A DNA stretch of 64,000 nucleotides from Azospirillum oryzae (GTDB lineage Bacteria; Pseudomonadota; Alphaproteobacteria; Azospirillales; Azospirillaceae): NCBI RefSeq assembly GCF_008364795.1, contig NZ_VTTM01000002.1, forward strand, positions 650,590 to 714,589, written 5' to 3'. The first letter of the stretch is position 1, and each line of letters opens with the position of its first letter. Shown one piece after another: positions 23,770-32,760 of the stretch. The notes beneath the pieces are model-generated. The model was not told the DNA's origin. It saw nothing but the letters and a program-made list of their open reading frames with translations, and ran no database searches. The position numbers and the translations under genes were made by a program.

Positions 23770-25278
23770 TCAGCCTCGCGGCGCCTGCGCGGACTGCGCC
23801 GCCGCCAGTGGCTGGTTGGTGGTTCGGGAGGCGGCTTTGTCCTCGCTTTCGCGTCCGCTGTCGAGTGCCGCGAGCGCATCGACGATCAGACCTGTACGAC
23901 TGCCCAAGGACCCCTTGACCATGATAACGTCGCCGCCTTTTACGGTCCCGGTCACGATGGGGGCCAACTCCACGCTGGTCTCCGTCCAGGCGCCGCGCAT
24001 CGTCGCCGGCAGGCGGTCGAACAGCGCCTTCATGTGCGGGCCGCAGGCATAGACGGTGTCCACCTGCGCGGCGCGCAGCGGCTCGGCCAGCGCGATGTGC
24101 AGCGCGTCGGCGCGGTCGCCCAGTTCGCGCATGTCGCCCAGCACGGCGATGCGCCGGCCGCCGGCGCCGGGGTCGATCTTGCCCAGCACCTCCAGCGTCG
24201 CCGTCATCGCGGCCGGACTGGCGTTGTAGCTCTCGTCGATCAGGGTGAAGGCGCCCTGCGGCAGCTGGATGCGCTTGCGGGTGCCGCGGCCCTTGACCGG
24301 CTGCAGGCTGGACAGGGAACGGGCGGCGGCGGCAACGTCGGCGCCCAGCGCCTTCACCGCCAGCAGCACCGCCAGGCTGTTCATCACCCAGTGCTTGCCC
24401 GGCAGCGACAGGCAATATTGCAGCCGCTCGCCGCGGATGACCGCGGTCACTGCGCTGCAGGTGGCATGCAGCGAGCAGTCGACCAGCCGGGCGTCGGCCT
24501 CCTCATGGGCGCCGAAGCTCCAGATGTCGGTCAGGCCGTGGCGGCGCGCGGCGGCGGCCAGCCGGGCATATTGCCCGTTGTCGCGGTTCAGCACGGCGAC
24601 GCCGTCCGCGTCCAGTCCTTCGAAGATCTCGGCCTTGGCGTCGGCGATGGCCTCGACGCCGGAGAAGAATTCCAGATGCGCCGCCTCGACCGTGGTGATG
24701 ATGGCGACATGCGGCTTGACCTGCCGGGACAGGGGGCCGAGTTCGCCGGCGTGGTTCATGCCCAGCTCGAACACGCCATAGGCGCAGTCTGCGGGCAGGC
24801 GGGCGAGCGACAGCGGCACGCCCCAATGGTTGTTCAGGCTGCCTTCGGTGGCGTAGGTCGACCCTTGCGCCGACAGGACGTGGCGCAGGGTCTCCTTGGT
24901 GCCGGTCTTGCCGACCGAGCCGGTGACGCCGACGAAGCGCGCGCCGCAGCGCGCCCGCGCGACCTTGCCCAGCGCCGCCATCGCCTCCAGCGTGTCGACC
25001 GGAACGATCAGCAGCGGCGCGTCCGCCGGCAAGCCGTCGGGCAGATGATCGACCAGAGCCGCGGCGGCCCCGGCGGCGAGTGCGGCGCCGACGAAGGCGT
25101 GCCCGTCGAAATTCGGTCCGCGGATGGCGACGAACAGGTCGCCCGGTGCCACCTTGCGGCTGTCGATGGTGACGCCGGTGGCGGTCCAGGCGGACGGGCC
25201 GGCCAGACGCCCGCCGGTGGCGGCCGCCGCGTCCTCCGCAGTCCAGAGGACCGTCTTGTCCGTCATCTCCCCGCTCAT
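23770..25278 (-). CDS. murF: UDP-N-acetylmuramoyl-tripeptide--D-alanyl-D-alanine ligase
   Basis: 502 residues from ATG 25278 (ATGA overlap with murE; ATG 25266 also possible). Adds the D-Ala-D-Ala made by Ddl. The N-terminal MurE/F-type domain shows GVTIDSRKVAPGDLFVAI; the P-loop is VTGSVGKTGTKE; NNHWGVPLSLARL and FELGMNHAGELGPLS follow. The C-terminal domain contains LIDESYNASPAAM. A polar Gln/Ala-rich tail ends the protein. Confidence 0.97.
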   Translation of the reverse strand: MSGEMTDKTVLWTAEDAAAATGGRLAGPSAWTATGVTIDSRKVAPGDLFVAIRGPNFDGHAFVGAALAAGAAAALVDHLPDGLPADAPLLIVPVDTLEAMAALGKVARARCGARFVGVTGSVGKTGTKETLRHVLSAQGSTYATEGSLNNHWGVPLSLARLPADCAYGVFELGMNHAGELGPLSRQVKPHVAIITTVEAAHLEFFSGVEAIADAKAEIFEGLDADGVAVLNRDNGQYARLAAAARRHGLTDIWSFGAHEEADARLVDCSLHATCSAVTAVIRGERLQYCLSLPGKHWVMNSLAVLLAVKALGADVAAAARSLSSLQPVKGRGTRKRIQLPQGAFTLIDESYNASPAAMTATLEVLGKIDPGAGGRRIAVLGDMRELGDRADALHIALAEPLRAAQVDTVYACGPHMKALFDRLPATMRGAWTETSVELAPIVTGTVKGGDVIMVKGSLGSRTGLIVDALAALDSGRESEDKAASRTTNQPLAAAQSAQAPRG

Positions 25279-26750
25279 GCTCCAATCTCCGCTACGGCTT
25301 TCCGGGCCTCGTCCGCATCGTCGAACGGACGCACCTCGGTGCCGATCGTTTGTCCCTGTTCATGGCCCTTGCCGGCGATGACCAGCACGTCGCCGGGTTG
25401 AAGCTGCCGCACCGCGGTGCGAATCGCCTCGGCCCGGTCGCCGATCTCCTCCAGCCGGCCGGCCAGTTCGCCGGTGGCGCCGGCCAGCACCTGGCTCCGC
25501 ACGAAGGCGGGATCCTCGGTGCGCGGGTTGTCGTCGGTGACGATGGCGCGGTCGGCCAGTCTGGCCGCCAGCGCCCCCATCACCGGCCGCTTGCTGCGGT
25601 CGCGGTCGCCGCCGCAGCCGAACACCGTCACCAGATGGCGCGCGGCATGCGGCTTCAGCGCCCGCAGCACCGTTTCCAGCGCGTCGGGCGTATGGGCGTA
25701 ATCGACGTAGACCGTCGCCCCGTTGGGGTGGGTGGCGACATGCTGCAGCCGGCCCGGCACACCTTCCAGCGAGGGAAGGGCGGCGAGCGCCCGCTCGGCG
25801 TCGCCGCCGGAGCCGATGACCAGACCCAGCGCGCAGAGCACGTTCCAGGCCTGGAAGCGACCCGCCAGCGGCAGGTCCACCGTCACGTCGCGGCCGAGCA
25901 CGGACAGGGCGAGGCGCTGGCCATGGGCCAGCGGCTCCACCCCGGTCACCCGAAGCTCGACGCCGGCCAGACCATAGGACAGGACGCGGTGACCACGGTG
26001 GTTACAAATGGTGGCAAAATGTTGAAATTCCGGAGAGTCGGCGTTCAGCACCGCGACGGCGCCCGGCGGCAGGACCCGGTCGAACAGCATCGCCTTGGCG
26101 TCGCGATACGCCTCCATCGTGCCGTGATAGTCCAGATGATCCAGCGTCAGGTTGGTGAAACCGGCGGCCTTGATCGCCACGCCGTCCAGCCGGAACTGCT
26201 CCAGCCCGTGGCTCGACGCCTCCATCGCCAGATGGTCGATGCCGGCATCCTTGGCGGCGGCGAGGTCGCGGTGCAGCGACACCGGGTCCGGCGTCGTCAT
26301 CCCGCCATAACCGTGCAGGCCGGGGCCGAGCAGACCCAGCGTGCCCAGGCTGCCGGCGGGCAGGCCGAGCCGGGTCCAGATCTGGGCGGCGAACTGGACG
26401 GTGGAGGTCTTGCCGTTGGTGCCGGTCACCGCCACCACCGTCTCCGGCTGGCGCCCGCCATGGAAGGCGGCGGCCATGCGCGCGAAGGCGAGGCGTGGTT
26501 GCGGGTCGGTCAGCAGGACGGCGGCGGAGGCGGCGGGCAGTTCGGTGCCCTCGGGCGCCAGCACGGCGACGGCGCCCTTGGCGATCGCATCAGCGATGAA
26601 GGCGCGCCCGTCGGCCTTCACGCCGGGCAGGGCGGCAAAGACAAAGCCGGGCCTGACCGCGCGACTGTCGGCGGTCAGCCCGGCGATGTCGGGATCGGCG
26701 GCGCCGACGGTGGCGTCAGCGCGGTTTGGTCTGAGTTGGGAAAGACGCAA
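25275..26750 (-). CDS. murE: UDP-N-acetylmuramoyl-L-alanyl-D-glutamate--2,6-diaminopimelate ligase
   Basis: 491 residues from a TTG at 26750, chosen because GAAGGGAAG lies 5 bases upstream and the family N terminus (LTADSRAVRPGFVFAAL) follows; the start lies within the last 35 bases of ftsI. It adds meso-diaminopimelate: P-loop VTGTNGKTSTVQF, and the DNPR motif (TDDNPRTEDP) that selects meso-DAP rather than lysine. So the cell wall is of the DAP type. Confidence 0.96.
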   Translation of the reverse strand: MRLSQLRPNRADATVGAADPDIAGLTADSRAVRPGFVFAALPGVKADGRAFIADAIAKGAVAVLAPEGTELPAASAAVLLTDPQPRLAFARMAAAFHGGRQPETVVAVTGTNGKTSTVQFAAQIWTRLGLPAGSLGTLGLLGPGLHGYGGMTTPDPVSLHRDLAAAKDAGIDHLAMEASSHGLEQFRLDGVAIKAAGFTNLTLDHLDYHGTMEAYRDAKAMLFDRVLPPGAVAVLNADSPEFQHFATICNHRGHRVLSYGLAGVELRVTGVEPLAHGQRLALSVLGRDVTVDLPLAGRFQAWNVLCALGLVIGSGGDAERALAALPSLEGVPGRLQHVATHPNGATVYVDYAHTPDALETVLRALKPHAARHLVTVFGCGGDRDRSKRPVMGALAARLADRAIVTDDNPRTEDPAFVRSQVLAGATGELAGRLEEIGDRAEAIRTAVRQLQPGDVLVIAGKGHEQGQTIGTEVRPFDDADEARKAVAEIGA

Positions 26751-28587
26751 CGGTGCTTCCCTTCGACGGGGGTGGGGCGGTGACGGAGGGCATGGTCTGC
26801 TGCCAGTTGGTGGAACCGGCGGCGTTCAGGAAGGTGGAGTTGAGGATTTCCGGCGCGTTCTCGTCCACCATCGGCACGTTCAGCAGCGGGCCGATCTGCT
26901 TGACGATGCGGCCCACCGCCGGGGCGGCGACCCAGCCGCCGGTGGCGTAGCCGTAGGTCTTGGCCGTGGCCTTGGGCTCGTCCACCAGCACATAGACGAT
27001 GTAGCGCGGATCGTTCATCGGGAAGGCGCCCAGGAACGACGACATGCGCGAGTTCTTCTGGTAATGCCGCCCCTTCTGCTTGTCGGCGGTGCCGGTTTTT
27101 CCACCGACGACATAGCCCTTGACTTCCGCCGACTTGCCGGTGCCTTCGGTGACCACGAAGCGGAACATGCGCCGCATCATGTCGGAGGTAGAGCGCGACA
27201 CCACCTGATCGGTCGGGATCTCGTCGCCCGCCTTGCGCTTCAGCAGCGTCGGCTTGTGGAAGAGGCCGCCGTTGATGACGGACGCCGCGGCGGCCACCGT
27301 GTGCATCGGGCTGACCGAGATGCCATGGCCGAAGGAGATGGTGTAGCTGTTGACCTCGCGCCACGGATTCGGCACCAGCGGCCAGCCGCTTTCCGGCAAC
27401 TCCAGACCGGTGGGCTTGGTGAATCCCATCTTGGTCATGAAGGCCTTCTGCGCCGCCACGCCTACCTGCTGCACCATCCGCACGGAACCGAGGTTGGAGG
27501 AGTGCTGGAACACTTCCGCTACCGTCAGGGCGCGGTGCAGGTTGTGGTAGTCGTTGATGGTGAAGCGGCCGATCTTGATCGGGTGGGCCGCGTCGAACAT
27601 GTCCGACACCCGGATCTTGCCGCTGTCGAAGGCCAACGCGGAGTTGAAGATCTTGAAGGTCGATCCCATCTCGTAGACGCCGAGGGTCGCCCGGTTGAAC
27701 AGCGTGTCGGGGTTCAGGCCGGTCGGGTCCTGCGGGTCGAAATCGGGCAGCGAAACCATCGCCAGCACTTCGCCGTTGCGCACGTCGAAGACGATGCCGG
27801 CGGCGCCGATGGCGCTGAACTCCTGCACCGTGGCGGCCAGCTCCTTCTTCAGGACATGCTGCAGCCGCAGGTCGATGGAGAGCTGCAGCGGCGTTCCCGG
27901 ATCCTCGGTCAGCCGCTTGTTGAAGCCCTGCTCCATGCCGGCAAGGCCGTTGTTGTCGATGCCGGTGAAGCCGACGACATGGGAGGTCAGCGGGCCGGCG
28001 GGGTAGAAGCGGCGCTCCTCCCGTTCGAAGGCGATGCCGGGAATGCCGAGCCGATGGACGGCGGCCTGCTGCTTCGGCGTCAGGTTGCGCTTCAGCCAGA
28101 CGAACCGGCGGTCGCCGACCAGCTTGCCCAGGACATCCTTGTAATCAAGCTCCGGCAGGACGCTGACCAGCTTCTGCGCCGCCTCTTCCGGGCGAGACAC
28201 CAGCTTGGGGTCGGCATAGAGCGACTGGGTGACCAGCGAGGTCGCCAGCAGGTTGCCGTTGCGGTCGAGGATGTCGGCACGGTTGGTGGTGGTGTTGTCC
28301 ACCTCCAGCGCCACATGCTGGCGCGGCTCGCCGCCGCCCGCGAACATGGTGGCCATCGCCAGCTTGACGCTGATCGCGGTGAAGACGGTCGTGACCACGG
28401 CAGCCGTCACCATCAGGCGGTAACGGCTCTGTTCCAGCGCAACCGCCAGCGAGGTCCGCGGCTTGGCGGACTGCTGCTGGGGCGACGGGGGAAAGGGCGA
28501 GGGCGCCGGCGGCGGCACATAGGTGCTGCCGGTGCTGGCGCCGGGCTGGCCGTAGCCGGCCGGACCGCCGTGGTCGTGACCGTTCAT
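26716..28587 (-). CDS. ftsI: septal peptidoglycan transpeptidase FtsI (PBP3)
   Basis: 623 residues from ATG 28587, overlapping ftsL as ATGA. Class B penicillin-binding protein that crosslinks septal peptidoglycan with FtsW. A Pro-rich cytoplasmic N terminus of about 55 residues precedes one membrane helix near 58-80, then the dimerisation/pedestal domain (RADILDRNGNLLATS). The transpeptidase motifs are complete: STFK with catalytic Ser309, SSN in QHSSNLG, and KTGTA with Lys497. Confidence 0.97.
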   Translation of the reverse strand: MNGHDHGGPAGYGQPGASTGSTYVPPPAPSPFPPSPQQQSAKPRTSLAVALEQSRYRLMVTAAVVTTVFTAISVKLAMATMFAGGGEPRQHVALEVDNTTTNRADILDRNGNLLATSLVTQSLYADPKLVSRPEEAAQKLVSVLPELDYKDVLGKLVGDRRFVWLKRNLTPKQQAAVHRLGIPGIAFEREERRFYPAGPLTSHVVGFTGIDNNGLAGMEQGFNKRLTEDPGTPLQLSIDLRLQHVLKKELAATVQEFSAIGAAGIVFDVRNGEVLAMVSLPDFDPQDPTGLNPDTLFNRATLGVYEMGSTFKIFNSALAFDSGKIRVSDMFDAAHPIKIGRFTINDYHNLHRALTVAEVFQHSSNLGSVRMVQQVGVAAQKAFMTKMGFTKPTGLELPESGWPLVPNPWREVNSYTISFGHGISVSPMHTVAAAASVINGGLFHKPTLLKRKAGDEIPTDQVVSRSTSDMMRRMFRFVVTEGTGKSAEVKGYVVGGKTGTADKQKGRHYQKNSRMSSFLGAFPMNDPRYIVYVLVDEPKATAKTYGYATGGWVAAPAVGRIVKQIGPLLNVPMVDENAPEILNSTFLNAAGSTNWQQTMPSVTAPPPSKGSTVASFPTQTKPR

Positions 28588-29381
28588 CGATTGGCCCCCA
28601 GGCGCGCAACGAGCAGCCCGAGGCTGTCGGTCGGCTTGGGCTGGTAAGGTTGCTGGGCCGCAGGAGCGGCAGCCTTGGGCGCCGGCGCCGGTGCCGGCGG
28701 TGTTGGGCGGGCCGCCAGTTCGGTCGGGCGCGAGGTCGGCGCGTTGGGCGCCAGCTTGCCGGCGGCGCGGTCGGGCGCCTTCTCGGCCGGCGCGCGGGCG
28801 GAGCCGGGCACCAGGGCGGAGGGCTTGATCCGGGTGGCGCGCGACGGGTCGGCGAGACTGCCGGAGGAGGGCAGGGAGGCGGGCACGACGACCGGCGCGC
28901 GTTCCAGCGCCTTGTCCATCGGCAGCGGCTTCGCCAGGGCCGCACCGGCCGGCATGCTGACCGGAACGATTCCACCGGCGCCGCTGTTGTTGGGAGCGGC
29001 GGGAATGCGGGCGGCGGCGACCTGCGGGGCGCCGGTGCCGGGCGCGCGCACCATCGGCGGCAGCGGGGCGGGATTGGTCTGGGCAGGCGGCTGGACGGCG
29101 TCGCCCGGACGCATGGGAATCATGTCCATCGCCATGTACTGACGCGGTTCGCTGGGCTGCAGCGCCAGATAGGCCTGCGCCATCTGTTCCAGCTTGGTGG
29201 GGTCGTTCAGGTAGCTCCACTCGGCCTTCAGGATCTGGATGGACTCCTGTTCCTGAATGATCTTGCGGTTCAGCCCGGCGAGCTTCTCCTCAAGATCCTG
29301 GACGTCGTAGCTGGTCTGGAACAGCACGCCACCGGCGGCCGCGATCAGGCCGCCCCAGAACAGCCAGGTCTTGCCTTTCAT
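28584..29381 (-). CDS. ftsL: cell division protein FtsL with long Pro/Ala-rich C-terminal extension
   Basis: 265 residues from ATG 29381 (ATGA overlap with rsmH). The first 100 residues match FtsL: one membrane helix at about 5-22 ([16 protein letters not shown]), then a periplasmic coiled coil ([19 protein letters not shown]) and [16 protein letters not shown]. It forms the FtsQLB complex that activates FtsWI. The remaining about 160 residues are low-complexity Pro/Ala/Thr. Typical FtsL proteins are 100-130 residues, so the tail is unusual. No frameshift is apparent, because the ORF runs exactly into the ftsI overlap. Confidence 0.9.
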   Translation of the reverse strand: MKGKTWLFWGGLIAAAGGVLFQTSYDVQDLEEKLAGLNRKIIQEQESIQILKAEWSYLNDPTKLEQMAQAYLALQPSEPRQYMAMDMIPMRPGDAVQPPAQTNPAPLPPMVRAPGTGAPQVAAARIPAAPNNSGAGGIVPVSMPAGAALAKPLPMDKALERAPVVVPASLPSSGSLADPSRATRIKPSALVPGSARAPAEKAPDRAAGKLAPNAPTSRPTELAARPTPPAPAPAPKAAAPAAQQPYQPKPTDSLGLLVARLGANR

Positions 29382-30355
29382 GCTGCCTCCTTGCCGGGCG
29401 CCGGGAACGCGGGCGCCTCGGTACGTTCAGCCGCGCGCAGCCGGGCGGACCGGGCGCGGGGGTTGTTGCGGGCTTCGGCCTCGCTCGGGTCCACGGGTTT
29501 CCGGGAGAGCAGGCGGAAGGATGGGTGATGCGCCGCGACCGCGGTCACGGGCGTATGGCGGGACGGGGAGGGCGGCGGCGACGACCGTTCCCGCAGGAAC
29601 GCCTTGACCTCGCGGTCCTCCAGCGAATGGAAGGAAACGACGGCCAGACGCCCGCCGGGCGCCAGCAGCGACTCGGCGGCGGACAGGCCGCGCCGCAACT
29701 CGCCCAATTCGTCGTTCACATGGATGCGCAGCGCCTGGAAGGTCCGGGTGGCCGGGTCGATCCCGTCGCCCTTCCCCTTCGGCACCACCGAGCGGATGAT
29801 GTCTGCCAGCCGACCCGTGCGCTCGATCGGCGCATCGCGGCGGGCGGCGACGATGGCGCGGGCGACGCGGCGCGCCATCCGTTCCTCGCCCAGGTGGTAG
29901 ATGATGTCGGCCAGTTCCGCCTCGTCGGCGCTGTTGACCACGTCGGTGGCGGTCGGCCCATCCCGCCCCATCCGCATGTCGAGCGGGCCGTCGAAGCGGA
30001 AGGAGAACCCGCGCTCCGGCTCGTCGATCTGGGGAGAGGAGACGCCGACGTCGAGCGCCACGCCGTCGACCTTGTCGACGCCATGGTCCGCCAGCAGCCT
30101 GTCCATATCGCCGAAGCGGCCCTCGATCACCTCGAGCCGGCCGGGGAATTCCTGTGCCAGGACGCGACCGCGCTCGATCGCCGCGGGGTCGCGGTCGATG
30201 CCGATCACGCGGCAGGAAGCCGACCGCAGCAGGGCGCGGCTGTAGCCGCCGGCGCCGAAGGTGCCGTCGACATAGAGACCGCCGTCGCGCGGGGACAGCG
30301 CGGCGATCACCTCGTCCAGCAGGACGGGAATGTGGATGCGGGTGTCGGTCATCAT
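29378..30355 (-). CDS. rsmH: 16S rRNA m4C1402 methyltransferase RsmH (MraW)
   Basis: 325 residues from ATG 30355, overlapping the mraZ stop; a second ATG is adjacent. It N4-methylates C1402 of 16S rRNA. The family starts [14 protein letters not shown]; the SAM motif is [15 protein letters not shown], with [20 protein letters not shown] and [15 protein letters not shown] following. Its place directly after mraZ is universal in dcw clusters. Confidence 0.96.
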   Translation of the reverse strand: MMTDTRIHIPVLLDEVIAALSPRDGGLYVDGTFGAGGYSRALLRSASCRVIGIDRDPAAIERGRVLAQEFPGRLEVIEGRFGDMDRLLADHGVDKVDGVALDVGVSSPQIDEPERGFSFRFDGPLDMRMGRDGPTATDVVNSADEAELADIIYHLGEERMARRVARAIVAARRDAPIERTGRLADIIRSVVPKGKGDGIDPATRTFQALRIHVNDELGELRRGLSAAESLLAPGGRLAVVSFHSLEDREVKAFLRERSSPPPSPSRHTPVTAVAAHHPSFRLLSRKPVDPSEAEARNNPRARSARLRAAERTEAPAFPAPGKEAA

Positions 30356-30849
30356 GCGCCCTCCCCGCTCCGGCTGGCGGCGCCGCGGGAGGCCTTGGCG
30401 ACGATCTGGCTGAGGGAGATGTCCTTGCGCACGACCTGCTCGCGAAGCGCGGCCTCATGGGCCTTCAGCGCGTCGGGTTCCCAGATCTGGAAGGTCTTGC
30501 GGCGGCCGATGAAGGCGGCCTCCTCGGTGATGCCGGCGAACTCCGCCAGCTCCTTGGGCAGGACGATGCGGCCTTCGGCGTCGGAGGAGACGGGGATCAG
30601 CTTTCCGAAGATGAAGGTCTCGATCATGTCGCGCTCGTCGGCATCGAGGTCAGGGGATTCGAGGCTCTCGGAGAGGACGTCGAGATAGTCCTGGTCGGCG
30701 CCTTCCAGCGCCTGGTGGTTCAGCGAAGGCCAGAGGTAAACGGTGCTGGGAGCCGACGTCTTGGCAAGCGACTGCCTGAACTGTGCCGGGATGGACACAC
30801 GCCCTTTCCTGTCAACTTTGTTGACGTATGTGGACAGGAAAACGGCCAT
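30352..30849 (-). CDS. mraZ: transcriptional regulator MraZ
   Basis: 165 residues from ATG 30849. MraZ has two AbrB-like halves, each with the DxxxR signature: [13 protein letters not shown] near residue 13 and [15 protein letters not shown] near 92. In E. coli it forms oligomeric rings and represses its own dcw promoter by binding TGGGN repeats spaced by 5 bases. Such repeats lie upstream here at 30971-31005, supporting autoregulation. Somewhat longer than E. coli MraZ (152) at the C terminus. Confidence 0.96.
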   Translation of the reverse strand: MAVFLSTYVNKVDRKGRVSIPAQFRQSLAKTSAPSTVYLWPSLNHQALEGADQDYLDVLSESLESPDLDADERDMIETFIFGKLIPVSSDAEGRIVLPKELAEFAGITEEAAFIGRRKTFQIWEPDALKAHEAALREQVVRKDISLSQIVAKASRGAASRSGEGA

Positions 30850-30868
30850 AGGCCCGGTGGTCCCCCCT

Positions 30869-31005
30869 GCTATCCCCCATGCGCGGTCGGGTGCCCCGCG
30901 CTAGCCCCGCTTGGCCCATTCAGCCCCCGCCCCCCGGTGTTAACCAAAATGGGTAGGAGCCCCCCTTAAATGGGCATTCTTGGGATAGCATGGGACGGCA
31001 TGGGC
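30869..31005. promoter_or_regulatory. mraZ operator: four TGGGN repeats in 10-base register, with putative promoter
   Basis: On the plus strand TGGGC 30971, TGGGA 30981, TGGGA 30991 and TGGGC 31001 recur at exactly 10 bases, each pair separated by 5 bases: the MraZ operator design known from E. coli. On the minus strand TTGACG (31010-31005) and TATCCC (30987-30982) lie 17 bases apart and could be the mraZ promoter, which the repeats would cover. The 8-mer GGGATAGC (30982-30989) recurs inverted at 30869-30876. The motif match is seen; binding is inferred. Confidence 0.65.
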
Positions 31006-31126
31006 GTCAACGGCCCCCCGAGTATTCAGACGGGGGTGTCAAGACTTTTGGGTCAGCCTGTGGCATCCGCGCAAGTTGGTGTACGAATTTTCAGAATCTT
31101 CGCAGTATTTCGCTGGACTCCCACGA

Positions 31127-31146
31127 TGTGGATAAAGTTATCCACA
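31127..31146. promoter_or_regulatory. inverted pair of perfect DnaA boxes
   Basis: TGTGGATAA (31127-31135) and TTATCCACA (31138-31146), both exact 9-mer DnaA boxes, face each other across 2 bases in a locally AT-rich stretch (31080-31200). GANTC sites, the CcrM methylation target, occur at 31094, 31116 and 31211. Confidence 0.6.
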
Positions 31147-31240
31147 CGCGTTCGTTGAACGTTCCAAAGTTTTAAGAAAATGTGATCCATCCATGGTTTG
31201 TCATGCGGCCGAATCGACCCCCTCGGACGGCATAGAACCT

Positions 31241-31334
31241 TGGGTGGGATAGCCGGGTCCGGCATGGGACGGCATGGGAATTCGCCCCACAGTTATCCAC
31301 CGGCTGTGGATTAGTCTGGGGAAAATGTGGATGG
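31241..31334. promoter_or_regulatory. second TGGGA array with divergent DnaA-like boxes
   Basis: TGGGA at 31245, 31265 and 31275 keep a 10-base register (the 31255 unit is degenerate), and GGGATAGC recurs at 31246-31253 as in the first array. Next to it, TTATCCACC (31293-31301) and TGTGGATTA (31305-31313) form a divergent near-consensus DnaA pair, with TGTGGATGG at 31326-31334. Further TGGG pairs at 31508/31518 and 31550/31560 and minus-strand copies at 31438-31460 continue to the rnpB end. The 731-base gap 30850-31580 has no credible ORF. Confidence 0.45.
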
Positions 31335-31580
31335 GACCGTGCACATCCTGGGGATGGCCGCGGAAAAGCGCGGAGAGCTGCGGGGGGAGCGTGGGGAGAA
31401 GGGGCGTCCGCCCTGTGGATGACGCGGACAGCTGCCCATGCCGTCGCCCATGCCGTCCCAGGCCGGACCATCCGATCGGGCGGGGCGGGGGCAAACGGGT
31501 GCCACCATGGGGCGCCATGGGATCATGCGCCCAACCGGGGACTCCGGATTGGGATGATCTGGGCAAAGGGTAGGGGGAAA

Positions 31581-31988
<408 letters not shown>

Positions 31989-32067
31989 GTTCATATAGGG
32001 AAGCGGCCGTGGGGGCAAATCCCAAATATGGAAGCGCCTCGATCGGACCGACGGCTCATGTGAGACA

Positions 32068-32760
32068 TCACCGTCCGGTCAGCCGCAGCAGCGCGCGCAG
32101 ACGCCGCACCGTTTCGGGATCGGGGATGCCGGTGAGGCATTCGGGGTGAAAATGCCGCTGGAAGGCCAGCAGAGCCCGCGGTTCGGCCGGGTCGTACCCA
32201 TAGCGTCCCAACAGGGCGGCGACCTCCGCATCGTTGAAGGGTCCGTCATCGTCCTGGGACGGCGTGGGCCAAATCCCGATTCCCTGCGCGGCGAGGCCCG
32301 GCCAGTCGAACAGCTCGCCCGGATCCTCCTTGCGGTCGGGCGCCACGTCGCTGTGGCCCAGCACGTCGCCGGCGGGGATCCCGTGGCGCTTCACGATGCC
32401 CTGGCATAGCTCGGCGACCGCCGCCATCTGCGCGGGCGGGAAGGGGCGATAGCCGAACTCGTGGCCCGGGTTGACGATCTCGACGCCGATGGAGCGGCTG
32501 TTGACGTCGCCGGTCCCGCGCCAGCCAGACCGGCCGGCATGCCAGGCACGCCGGTCTTCCGGCACATGGGCGAAGATGGTGCCGTCCTCGTCCACCGTGT
32601 AATGGGCGCTGACCTGGGCTGCCGGGTCGCACAGCCGGTCCAGCGCATCGGCGGCGGTGGGCATGCCGGTATAGTGCAGAATCAACAGCTCCACCCGCGA
32701 ACCATCGGCCCGCGGGCCGTGGTTGGGGGAGGGGCGGTCGATCCGGCGGAAGGCGCTCAT
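32068..32760 (-). CDS. N-acetylmuramoyl-L-alanine amidase, AmpD/AmiD type with C-terminal peptidoglycan-binding domain
   Basis: 230 residues from ATG 32760, overlapping the EamA gene stop as ATGA. It cleaves the amide bond between MurNAc and L-Ala in muropeptides during wall recycling. The Amidase_2 domain shows VELLILHYTGMP (zinc His), SAHYTVDEDG, IGVEIVNPGHEFGY and GHSDVAPDRKEDPG (zinc His and Asp). The last about 60 residues resemble a PG_binding_1 repeat (FNDAEVAALLGRYGYD, ALLAFQRHFHPE). No signal peptide is visible, so it is probably cytoplasmic like AmpD although the architecture resembles AmiD. Confidence 0.9.
   Translation of the reverse strand: MSAFRRIDRPSPNHGPRADGSRVELLILHYTGMPTAADALDRLCDPAAQVSAHYTVDEDGTIFAHVPEDRRAWHAGRSGWRGTGDVNSRSIGVEIVNPGHEFGYRPFPPAQMAAVAELCQGIVKRHGIPAGDVLGHSDVAPDRKEDPGELFDWPGLAAQGIGIWPTPSQDDDGPFNDAEVAALLGRYGYDPAEPRALLAFQRHFHPECLTGIPDPETVRRLRALLRLTGR

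Noticed and set aside
31080..31430. A definite chromosomal origin of replication
   Set aside because: DnaA boxes alone are insufficient; no dnaA, hemE or parAB genes nearby and GC skew cannot be computed, so it is kept only as a hypothesis.
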